Of a stretch of DNA of 64,000 bases, positions 37,094-48,100 are shown in pieces. The DNA is from Dioscorea cayenensis subsp. rotundata (Eukaryota > Streptophyta > Magnoliopsida > Dioscoreales > Dioscoreaceae). The notes beneath the pieces were generated by a model. The model searched no databases. It saw nothing but the letters and a program-made list of their open reading frames with translations, and had not been told where the DNA came from. The number at the start of each line of letters is the position of its first letter. Within the stretch, counting starts at the first letter, position 1. A program made the position numbers and the translations under genes. The stretch lies in contig NC_052484.1 in the NCBI RefSeq assembly GCF_009730915.1, positions 868,001-932,000 on the forward strand. The letters run 5' to 3'.

Positions 37094-37131
<38 letters not shown>
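37094..37131 (-). repeat. (GA)n in the cyanase 5' leader
   Basis: About 16 dinucleotide units lie within ten to fifty bases upstream of the start codon on the gene's strand. GA/CT runs in 5' leaders are common in plants and can bind BPC-type GAGA factors; a role here is an inference. Confidence 0.8.
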
Positions 37132-37132
<1 letters not shown>

Positions 37133-37982
37133 AGTTCTCTGAGTTCTCTGAGTGTCTCTGTTTTGATATTTATCTGATTTTTTTTTTAAATTTATAACTT
37201 TTTATAATCTTTATTTTAATGGAGAAATTAAAAAAATGGAGGGAAAAATAAATATTTTTACTGAAAATGTAAGAATTATCATGTTTTATTTTAGTCATTA
37301 TTGTTTTTTAAAAATTTAAAATTAAATTTATTTATGCACTATTCCTCTATATATATATATAGAAGGCCAGTCTTCTATAAATATCTATAGATAATTATTT
37401 CAAAAATATCGACTCTCAATCATTGAATTCAAATCCAATGGTTGTAAATCATCTATATTAATAATAGTAATCTCAATAGTAATTATGCATAGACAAACAA
37501 TGCTATGAATAATATTCGGCTATTGTTTAGCAAAATTTGAATTTCTCACATTAATACTTTTAGGAGTGGGACCAATGGCACTGGGCTATAAACCATTACA
37601 TTGAATATATATATATATATATATTATTATTATTATTTTTATTTTTGTGTAAGTGAACCATCTATTTTTAATATTATTTTGGTTTTAGTTTTTTTTTTCT
37701 TAATTTTTCTATCAAATTGAAGAGTGTATATATATAAATAGAATTTATAAATAATAATATTCACTGACAAAAAAAAACAAAGGAGTCATAGTTGAGTGAT
37801 TTTGAAACAAAGCATTAATGATTATTCTTATGAGTTGCTTGAATCATTTGATTTTCTTATATGATTAATCCTCTACCTTCCTCTTATCATATTCAGTAAA
37901 CATCATGCAAGACCTTCATCCTAAGCAACAATGACATCCTACTCTATTCCTATTTAATTCGATCTCCGAAATCCCGAATGGA
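37132..37982. promoter_or_regulatory. Shared upstream region of cyanase (-) and ARPC2 (+)
   Basis: The two genes diverge with 894 bp between their start codons. The space holds a MITE-like arm at 37361 (CTATAGATAATTATTT, CAATCATTGAATT) and an inverted tRNA-like word TTTATAGCCCAGTGCCATTG near 37570-37600, plus (TA)n runs. A shared promoter is possible but nothing proves it. Confidence 0.4.
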
Positions 37983-40553
37983 ATGCCGAAAGAGGAAGAA
38001 CTTATGGCATGCTTCAACAGAGCTTCGCCGGCATTAGTTGAGATCTTGAGCAGATTGATCAGGTAATGCTTTACATTTTTACTGCATATGCAATACAACA
38101 GTAAAAGTTCTTAATGTGATGACTAATTCGATTCATTTTCGTGTTATGTTGTGCTGGAATAATATTTCTGCATAAATCAAATCAGTTTACATTTTTATTG
38201 TTTTTCACTGGTTTTAATCCTTTGTTCATGGCATTGTTCAAAGATCACTAGATTTTGATCATTGCTAATAAAACAGTAGTACTCGATCTCATCGGTAATA
38301 TAATTTTTTTTGTATTATTTCTGCAGAAAGAAAAATCTCAGTTATATTGATAACAGTCAACAGATGAGAAACAAACACATTGTTGTTGTTCAACCTCTTC
38401 ATTTGTAATCATTTATTTTTATATATAAAACAATGAAAGAAACTGATAAAATCGGTAGTTCGATTAGTATGATACTTTCTGCAGAAAAAAATGATCCTTT
38501 TCATATATCCGCATATATATATATATATATATATTATATCGCTAAAATATGAGAACAAATGTTGATAACTACTCATAAAATAACAAAATCAATCAATCTG
38601 ATTGAAAGAATGATTTGTTTCGTATTAAATTTAGCTGAAGACATAGGATTTCGGCAGAAAAGAAAACACATTTTCTTATCCTCTTTTCATGGCAGTGTTG
38701 AAAGGCCAACAGATGTTGATCACTGCTTATATGAATTTGGATCGGTTAAATATCATATTCAGGTAATTGAATCCTACACAAAAATTTCAAGATGTAAACT
38801 AAAAAGCACGCGAAAAGTTTACGATAAATTTTCTGCAGGCTTTAGCATTAGAACCACATAACATATACTTGTCAGTGTCGACACCACCGCTATCTCCAGA
38901 ATTCCTCCTCTCGAATGGTCTTCCAAATTATATCTTGCATGATATCAAGAACATGTACTCTGATGTTGTCGAACTAATTATACCACCAAAAGAAGGATTT
39001 TTGCTGACAATGAAGGTTGATGTCACAAAGTTTCCAAATAACAAAGGTATAGAAATTTCAGTTTAATGTTCAGATATAAATTCAAGCTAGAACTTTTTTT
39101 TTATAATTGTTTCAGATGATCAAATGAAGGCGATAACTGAAATTTCTTCGATACAAGCAGCCATACTTTGTTTGCAATTGAAAGATATGTTATGGAATCT
39201 TGGTTCTCAGGATAAAACTAATGCCATTTGCAAGCCTATTAAACTTGTTTATCATCCAAAAGAACCATTCTTCGTCGTCAGAATGGTATGTTGTTCATAA
39301 ACACTATTTGACCATTTTTCTTCTGATTAAAAATATTGTTGTCATGAAATTTCTTTTCTGAATCTACAGACAGAGAAGATTACTGCAATATTTCCGATGA
39401 GATTTAAGGATAATTCCGATGTGGTTATAGCAACTTCATTCTTTCAGGCAGGTTTTTTTTTTCTTTTTTGGGCATCATAATCAAAATTGACCTCTTGCAC
39501 TTAACATTTCATTTTAATCCATTGATTAATTGAATCATAGGAACTCATGGATGTCGGTTATTCATCAGCCTGTGCAAAGGTGCCGCGCTGTACTTGGTCG
39601 CCGATTCCGCCTCAAGAACTCAGAGGAGAGTTATTTCATCATTTAACGACTAATGGCGGCTTTGTATCTTTCGGTATTCAGAGCTTTTATTCAGTAACAA
39701 ATTATCTGCTATTGATCAAAACTTTAGCTGAAAACTGCATCATATTTAGTAACAAAATGTTTCGATTGTCATCAAATTAAAAACTACATATTATTTAGTT
39801 AAAAGATATTAACAGATCAAATGATGAGTGACAACAAAGAATGAACTGTATAATTTACAAGTTCAATTAATTTGCTGAAAAATCTGCAGATATATTTCCA
39901 CAACATGTTAAAGGTGCCAAAGTGGACAAGACAATGTGGATTTTACTGAACTTCTATGCATATGTGAAGCACTATGTTAAGGTTTGATTCATTTACTGAT
40001 AAATTTACGTCGATAAAATTTCATTAAACTGAGACATTCATCGACAGTGTACTCGAGCATTCATCCAAAGAAAGATGAGGCAGCGTCTAGAGAGCATGGC
40101 CGAGGTAATGTAAAGCCGATACAAAGCGAGACCCGGACTTATATATTTAGATTAAAATTTATTTGATCAGCTAATCCGGCAGGTGTTGCAAAAGGCGAGG
40201 ATTGGAGGAGGTGAAGAAGATCATAAGACACTTGGAATTGCTTCTCGAAAAGGTTTGTATATATATATATATAATAATGTTGAGTCCAGATAATATGTTT
40301 AGTTTGCATCTAACAGATAAAATCATTTATTTATTGTTCAGACGCTAATGTTCTAATCGTGTTCATCTTTTGCATGAATGTAGGTTGTTCGTGTGTTAAG
40401 AAAGTTTTTCGACTCTCCAAATCACAGATCTTCAGGAAAAAAATTCAGACTATCAGATGGAGGATAAAAGTAAAAAGATTGTATCGATTTCGCCAGAGAT
40501 GGTTCAAGATTCTCAAGTTCAATTCATTTAGAAAGTACACCAAATTGGATTGA
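37983..40553 (+). CDS. ARPC2B: ARP2/3 complex subunit 2 (ARPC2B-like)
   Basis: p34-Arc subunit that with ARPC4 forms the core of the ARP2/3 actin-nucleating complex; in Arabidopsis ARPC2A is DISTORTED2. Ten exons: 37983-38062, 38696-38762, 38839-39046, 39116-39285, 39370-39447, 39541-39673, 39890-39981, 40048-40104, 40171-40252 and 40384-40553. Phase is consistent throughout, giving 378 residues. Recognised stretches are FNRASPALVEILSRLI, VDHCLYEFGSVKYHIQ, PPKEGFLLTMKVD, FKDNSDVVIATSFFQELM, RCTWSPIPPQELRGE, TTNGGFVSF, DKTMWILLNFYAYVKHYVKC, RAFIQRKMRQRLE and the plant ARPC2B-type basic tail ending FRKYTKLD. The intron after exon 5 appears to be GC-AG (CAG/GCAGGT). The frame is unbroken. A start at the inner ATG (MACFNR) is equally possible. 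Confidence 0.9.
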
Positions 40554-41908
40554 TAATATTTTCACTTTGTATTCATTAAATATATATACATACATACATA
40601 CGTACATATATACATATATATAAAAATAAACTCACCACTTCTTATCAACCTTAGCAGATAAATAAACACCACAAATTGAATTTATTTATTTATTTTTTTT
40701 GGTATGGTATGAGAATACAAAATTATATAATGGGATTGATTGTACATGAACAATATTGAATGATTTTTAGAGTAGATGTTAAAAATGAAAAATGGTTAAT
40801 ACATTATTTATTTATATATGTCTTCAATTTTTTTATTTTTTTATTAAAGAAAAAACTCCCAAAACTAATAAAAATACATCCATTTTGACTTTTCCATTAA
40901 AAACAAAAAAATCATTTTAGCCCCTTAAATTCATGTGACAATGAAAATGACAAACACATTTCACAATATTATTAGTCGCCATCACTTAAACATTCAATAT
41001 AAATAAATTCTATTGTCCAAAATAAACAGATGGGTGTATGAACAATATCATCAACAGTGCTTGAATATTGTTTTTCTGTTGTGCTGAGGTTGGTTTTTAG
41101 TTTTCAATTTACGATCACAATTTACGGTTCAGATAAAAAAATTGTACATCACATTTTTTGCTGTACTTCGATTCATAAGCACAGTAATATCTGTTTAGTT
41201 GAATAATAACAGTTGGATTACAATTTAAAATCTTATAATCAATTTACATAGATTTAAAATTTGAGGTTTGAGGACGTGTGGATATATATATATATCATCT
41301 TATAATTTTTATTTACATTTTAACTATACATTGAAAAGAAGTTAAATTCTTGACTTCTGTATATGAGTCAAATATCTTACAGAGTCATTGTAATAGTGAC
41401 TAGTATATATATATATATATATTTAAAAAAATTATAAGAATATTATTTTTTTTTCAAAGTAAATAAGTCACTTGTTATTAGAGACATGAGCACCAAAAAA
41501 TTAATAATCCAGTGCATTTTAAACTTTAAGTAATAAAAATCCCCATAAAAGAACAAATATCACTGGACCAAAAACATTCACTGCATTAAAGAAGTACACA
41601 TTAACCCTAAATTTATTTTATTAACATTTAATAAAACCCTAACCTTAACCCTAACCCTAACCCTAATAATTATGCTGTGCCAAGTGCCAACCTAACAGCT
41701 AGGTATAGTGGGCCCCACCTTAAACATTCAAAACAAAGCACCTCAAACCTCCAACGGTCATATTCTCAGGATCACTCTAAAGAAGCCTCTTTTGTTGCCC
41801 GTTAACCAGCACAGCAAGCTCCAAACCTCTCTCTCTCTCCTTCTCTTCATTCCATCAGAGAGAGCTTGAGAGGGAGAGAAGAAGAAGGGAGAAGGGCTCA
41901 ACTCAACC
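40554..41908. other. ARPC2 3' region and promoter of the next gene
   Basis: AT-rich with tetranucleotide ACAT/ATAC runs near 40590 and (TA)n near 41405. A TTAGGG-type repeat at about 41633-41666 and a CT/GA-rich leader (about 41825-41890) lie upstream of the next start codon. Confidence 0.5.
41633..41666 (+). repeat. Interstitial telomere-like repeat (CCCTAA)n
   Basis: About five CCCTAA units, one with a changed base (CCTTAA), lie some 245 bp upstream of the ATG at 41909. The unit is six bases (TTAGGG type), not the usual plant CCCTAAA. AAACCCTAA within it also matches the plant telo-box promoter element. Confidence 0.75.
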
Positions 41909-43781
41909 ATGGGCTGCTTCCTTGCTTGCTTTGGAGGTCCTAAGGACCGGAAACGCCGTCGTCCGGTGGTTCCGGCGAGCCCGGCACATCGAGTAAGCTC
42001 ATTGGTTTCCATTCTTTGATTCTTGTTTACTTATTGTACTTTTTGTTGATTTTGGTTGAACTATGTGTTTTTAGATTCATGAGAGTTATCAGCCACTCAA
42101 ACCGAGCCTTTCGCCGAAGAAATTAGCTCCGGAGGTTGCTCTTGGCTCACCTTTGAATCTCAGGTACTTGAGTTATTACCATTGTTTTGATGTTTTTGTG
42201 GTTTTGGAGCTCTTTGCTTTGTGTGTTCAATGTTCTTGCTTTTTTATTTCTAGGAGAAAATTGGGATGTTTTTAAAGTTTTAAGTTTTGGTGTTACATTT
42301 GTTGTTGGGGTTTTAAAGGTCTTTGCTTTTGTGCTCGCAATGTGCTTGCTTTAATGTCTGAGAGAAAAATTGGTATTTTCATTCATGGTTGTAAGCTGGA
42401 GGTCTTGAAGGTCTTTGCTTTGTGTGAAATATGCTTGCTTTTGTGTTTGAGAGAAAATTGGGTTGTGATTTTGATGTTGAGTTTTACTAGTTTCATTCGT
42501 TGCTGTGTTTTGGAGGATTTTGCTTTGTGTGTGCAATGTGTGCTTGTTTTTTTATGTCTGAAAGAATATTGGGTTGTGATTTTGATGTTGTTTCTGTTTG
42601 TGAGTTGTATGTGGTAGAGAGAATCAGGAACCAGGGAGCTTTAGTAGCAATAGAAAGAAAGTGACGTTCGATTTGAATGTGAAAACTTATGAGGATGTCT
42701 CTGTGCCTGAGGACTCGAAGTATTCTTCTGATGAGGATGTCGAAAATGAAGAAAAGGGAGAGGAAAAGTCCAGCCCAGTTTTGTGTGCTTTTCCAGCTAA
42801 TCATAGATACCAAAATTGTGTAAATAGTGATGATGAAGAAGAACTAGAAGAATGTGAAGGTGCAGAAGATGAGGAGTTTGAAGACAGTGATTTGGATGCG
42901 GAGGATGAAGATATTGGTGTTGTTGGAGGGAATGAGGATGAATCCTACGATTCGTACTTTTCACTGCCTATGGACAAAGAAAGAGAAGAATTACAAGAAA
43001 TTAGTAGTCCCAAGTCAATCAATGAAACTTCTCCGGACAAGCAATTGAAGATTTTGGATAGTAAAAATGTGAGAGACAGGAGCCAGTATATACATTCAGT
43101 GTTGAATCCTGTTGAAAATATCTCGCAATGGAAGGAAGTCAAGGTTCGTGTGACGCCGGCGAAGCTCCAGAAAGAGAACATCAGTTTTGAGCCAGAGCCT
43201 GTAATGAAGGTTGAAAAGCCTTCTCAAAAGAATAGCCTAATGAGTCCAAGTCCAATTTCGTCTGCCAAACAAGAAGTGTCTGTGGATGCTAGCCTTTCCA
43301 CCTGGTTGAGCTCGCCTGAAAGCCCAATACCGGAAAGGCCTCAGATGAGCAAGTCTCATCAGTCTAACTCATCGCTGAGCCGGGAAGATCAGCCTATTCT
43401 AGGCGCTCTAACTGTCGATGATCTTAAGCAATCAGTGACTTCATCTCCTCGAAGATCTCCAAGCAAAAGCCCCGATGAAATGCCTATATTGGGTACTGTT
43501 GGCAGTTACTGGAATGATTCTATTTCTTCTCTATCTAGTTCAGCTGCAAAAGGAATTCCTAACACTACCAGCAAATACAGAGAGGTGTGTATATATATAT
43601 ATATATATAGTTCTAGTATTTTAAGTTAAGGTTGTGAGTTCAGTTTATTAAGTGTTGACTTACATGATTTGGTTTATTGTTTTTACAGGATAGGAGGGTG
43701 AATTGGCATTCAACTCCATTTGAGAAAAGGCTGGACAAAGCTTTGAACAACAGAGGTGCTCTTGAAACTTCCTTGAGCTAA
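41909..43781 (+). CDS. Acidic plant protein of unknown function with MGCFLACFG start
   Basis: Function unknown. Exons: 41909-41992, 42075-42163, 42618-43584 and 43689-43781, GT-AG with consistent phase, 410 residues. It starts MGCFLACFGGPKDRKRRR; Gly2 and Cys3 suggest N-myristoylation plus S-acylation and hence membrane attachment (inference). Then come KKVTFDLNVKTYEDVSVPE, a Glu/Asp-rich stretch (about residues 110-150), LNPVENISQWKEVKV, VDASLSTWLSSPE, PILGALTVDDLKQ, SPRRSPSKSPDEMPILGTVG and the C-terminus KYREDRRVNWHSTPFEKRLDKAL. These blocks define a conserved land-plant family, sometimes labelled JASON-like or SEG2-like; I cannot confirm either label. Paired Ser-Pro sites suggest phosphorylation. 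The frame is unbroken. Confidence 0.8.
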
Positions 43782-43805
43782 TTGTGTGCTTGTAAACATG
43801 TTTTG

Positions 43806-44850
43806 TGTGTATGTGTGTGTTTGGTTTTGTCATAATTTGGGGAAGAACATATGGAAATATTAGGACTAGATACTTGTTTATGTATGTATTGGTTGTTTAA
43901 TTTGGTATTGGAGTTGTGTATTTCACTTGGAAAAAAGGGGTTGTAATCACAAAGTATTGAATTGATTCTTAATAGTATATTTGTGTTTTATTTTGTTACA
44001 GTTCAGGACAGAAATGAATTGAATGTATGTATTGGATGTTGATTTGTTGTGGAGTTGTGCAATGATTCTGAATAATGTATTTGTGTTTGATTTTGTCAAA
44101 ATTCAGGGAAGAACATACGGAAATATTAGGACTAGATACTTGTTTATGTATGTATTGGTTGTTTAATTTGGTATTGGAGTTGTGTATTTCACTTGGAAAA
44201 AAGGGTTTGTAATCACAAAGTATTGAATTGATTCTTAATAGTATATTTGTGTTTTATTTTGTTACAGTTCAGGACAGAAATGAATTGAATGTATGTATTT
44301 GATGTTGATTTGTTGTGGAGTTGTGCAATGATTTTGAATAATGTATTTGTGTTTGATTTTGTCAAAATTCAGGGAAGAACATATGGAAATATTAGGATTA
44401 GATACTTGTTTATGTATGTATTGGTTGTTTAATTTGGTATTGGAGTTGTGTATTTCACTTGAAAAAAAAGTGTTTGTAATCACAAAGTATTGAATTGATT
44501 CTTAATAGTATATTTGTGTTCAGGACAGAAATGAATTGATGTATGTATTTGTTGTTGATTTGTTGTTGGAATTGTGCCATGATTCTGAATAATGTATTTG
44601 TGTTTGATTTTGTTGAAATTCAGAAAAAAAGAGCATATGGAAATATTAGAATTAGATACTTGTTGGTGCATGTTTTTTGGTGTGGGAGTTGTGGCATTGT
44701 ACTTGGCATGGAAGTTTGTAATCACAAAATTAAATCTCAATTGCCGGTTTGTGTATGATTTTGTCGAATTTCCGGAAAGAGCATATGGAAACAATAGAAA
44801 ATTATATACCTGAGGAATGTACTTGATTTGTTAGAGCATATGGAAAGGAA
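43806..44850 (+). repeat. Tandem array, about 266-bp unit, at the 3' end of the MGC gene
   Basis: GGAAGAACATATGGAAATAT starts at about 43840, 44107, 44372 and, in degenerate form, 44622 and 44772. Each unit continues through GATACTTGTTTATGTATG, GGAGTTGTGTATTTCACTTG, AATCACAAAGTATTGAATTG and CAGGACAGAAATGAATTG. The second and third units are almost identical; the last ones are shortened. The array begins just after the stop codon and may form the 3' UTR. Confidence 0.88.
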
Positions 44851-45194
44851 GTTGAAGTGAATCTCATTTATAAAATTTGAAGTAGATGTTAATAAAGTGA
44901 TCGGTAGAGATCTTTAACCATAAAGAATTGAATCTGAATACTAATAAAATTGAAGCCTCCACTTAAAAATCAATTAGAGACATCAGAAACAACATGAGCT
45001 TCTGAATTTTAGCAAAGAGATTGACATCTAAGAATTGGAAAACAAGGACTCCAAAAATATCAATGAGGACATGAGTATATACTTAGAAAACCATCCTCGA
45101 AGAACAAATACTAAGATTCTTAGCGCACAATTTCTTCTTTGTTAGCTTGGTTACACATTCATGGACATGATGAACAATGGCACAGCACTACTCA

Positions 45195-48100
45195 TCAGTG
45201 TCTCCTTGCCAACTGAAAGGTCCTCTTCAAGAAACTGTTTGAAATTTCATCGTCTCGGTGGCACAAGACCCTTAAAAGAGTGTTAGGATCAGCGCGGTTC
45301 CACCTCCCTGTCGTCGGAGGCATTGGCACCTTCACCCCGTTCCCCGTGAGCCCTCCCATGCCACTCGACTCACAAGCCGCAATGCTGAACTCTTCGACAA
45401 GCCTCTCCGACGGTTGTCCCATGAGTGTGACAATTCCTTCAACAACCTCAGATTCCTGTTCAACAACTTCCTCAGCCACAAGCCCTTCACCGGTGGTACA
45501 AAACACTCGCTTCAAATTCTTGAAGTCCTCGAGTATCATCTCATAGTCTGATATTGAGAAAGCTCTTTCAGAACCTCCGGCGAGTAGCACCATGAGGAAG
45601 GCTTCAAAGGAGGCCTTCATCACTTCCTTGACTGCAACCGGTTGCGCTCTATCGGTGAGGACAGATACAAGTAGTGTCAAGTTCTGCTTGAGTATGCGCA
45701 ATGCTGGACGAATTCTTGAGTTTGCAACGTCTTGCACATAGAGGCTGTCGCAGAAGGAATGATTAGAATCAAGAAAGATTAGACGGTAGGCAGCAACCTC
45801 GGAGACATGAAGAATTGCGGATTGGATGGCCGAGCAAGAGAGACTGAAACGGTGAGCTGGAATTAGGCGACGGTTAGAAGGTGAAGGGCGGACGCGACCG
45901 GAGAAGAAAGAGAGGGATTTTTCGAGGGAATGGATATGGGAGAGTAGGAAATGGAGAGTGTTTATGCGAATGTAGAGACGTTGAGTGCCGCGGCTGGTGG
46001 AGGGACGTGGGTGGTGGCCGTCAATGGGGCCATTGCCCATGTTGAGAGGTCTGTTGGCTATTGAGCTGCTGCATGGAGTTGCCTTCTTCCAGAGTTTGGT
46101 GAATTTTGAACCTTGGCTGCATCTTGTTAGTGGAGGAAGTGGAGGGATGTAACTTTGCTTTGATCCTGCATTGCAGTAAATGTATGTTAGATCATGCAAT
46201 GAGGTAAAAATGCATGACTTTATGTATTTCTTACTTTGGCACTGCCATTGCAGTAATTTTGTATGAGATTATGCAATGCAGTATATTTGTTATTTCAATT
46301 TCTAAATGAGAAGAACATGTGTATAAGATCATGAATTGCAGTAAAAACACACAAGATTTTAACTGTGAATTAAAACAAGGTAAAAAGTAGACAGATCATG
46401 GATATGTGATTTCAACTTCCAAATGAGAAGAGCATGTGTATGAGTTCATGAAATGCAGTAAAAACATACAAGATTTTAACTAGAAATTGAAATAAGTAAG
46501 AGAAATAAAGAGATCATGTAATGCAGTAAATATATGATTTGATCTTCCAAATGAAAAGAACATGTGTATGAGTTCATGAAATGCAGTAAAAACATACAAG
46601 ATTTTAACTATGAATTGAAAGAAGATAGAGAGGTTAAGAGATCATGCAATGCAGTAAATATGTGATTTCATCTTCAAAATGAGAAGAACAGCATGTGTTT
46701 AAGATCATGAATTGCAGTAAAAACATGCAAGATTTTAACTGTGAATTGAAAGAACATAGGCATGCAGTAAATATGTGATTTCAACTACCAAATAAAAAGA
46801 ACCAATTCAGTGTAAACATATACCCAAAAATATATAGCTCTACTTTGATGCTACAATTAAAAATAAACAATATGAATTTGATTACTCATGACAAATAGCA
46901 ATCTAATACATGATCAACATAATATAACAAACATATATATAAATTAATAAACAAGAAAACATTACCACAAGAAGCAACGAAAAGCTGTATAATCCTGGAA
47001 GAGAGTCTCCAACCCATCAGCAAGTTCCATCACTAAATCCTCCCTTGAACTGACTGGAATCTCATAAAACTCATCAACTGTCACCTTTGCCAACCTCATC
47101 AAATCCACTGCAGACTGTGCAAATGGCTCTGTTTTTGACTTTGGGATCCAACTCTGACACCATTTTTCCATTCACATTAACATTGAGGAAAAAGAAATGA
47201 AATGTTCAAACAAATAATAATTCAAAATATTATCTATATCATGTCATGTATCTTTTTATGATGTTAGATCATTATTTTATATATTTATATTAACATCAAT
47301 ATAAATATATTTTTAACATAAGCTTTTGGATTGAATTAGATTTATATAATATGTTTAGTTTGCACATGTTTGATTGTTTGTAACATGATTAATTAAAATA
47401 AATTAGCACATGTCAAAAGAAGTGTTAAAGAGTTTTTCATGTTATTGATTATAATGTACCGACCTCAGTTTCTTTTGCTCGAGCGAGAAATTCTTTCCCG
47501 ATCCTCATCCGCTCATCCATCCAACTCTTCAAGAGAGTCATTATAACGGAGTCGACTTCATAAGGAACCATTTCTCGAACAACACCTTTACCGCCGTCTT
47601 CGCAATCGGCGGAGTCTTCGACAACCATCTGAACCAAGACCTTCTCAAGCTTGGCAGCAGACTGTAGGACTCTAACCAATTCATTGGTGAGGCTTGTAAC
47701 TCTGGCCAAGTACTGTTTTAGTATGACCCCAAAGCAGTTGTGAAGGGTACCCACAGCCAAGGCAGTTGGAACAGGGTGCCATCTTTTAAGGGCAGGGCTA
47801 AAAGTGTCTTTTTCCACAAGAGCTAGTTCCTCTGTGTCTTTGGCTAGTTGCACTATGATTTCACTTGGCTCTTCATCCACTTCCACCACCATGCTGTCTA
47901 CTCCATTCCCACTTTCTAGGATCTTCACATTCATCACAAAATACAAAATTTAGTAATTTTTATAACTTGATCTTTAGAGTTTGATTTAGTTGCAATTTGT
48001 TTGAAGAAAAGAAAAATAAAATACGGTATACTCTTTTTTATGTTTGATAATTTTATATAAAAAAAAATTACATGCTTAAACATGTGAATGACTGTTGATT

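Noticed and set aside
45280-45546. 88-codon plus-strand frame over the MUN gene
   Set aside because: It is the complement of a conserved exon, not a gene.
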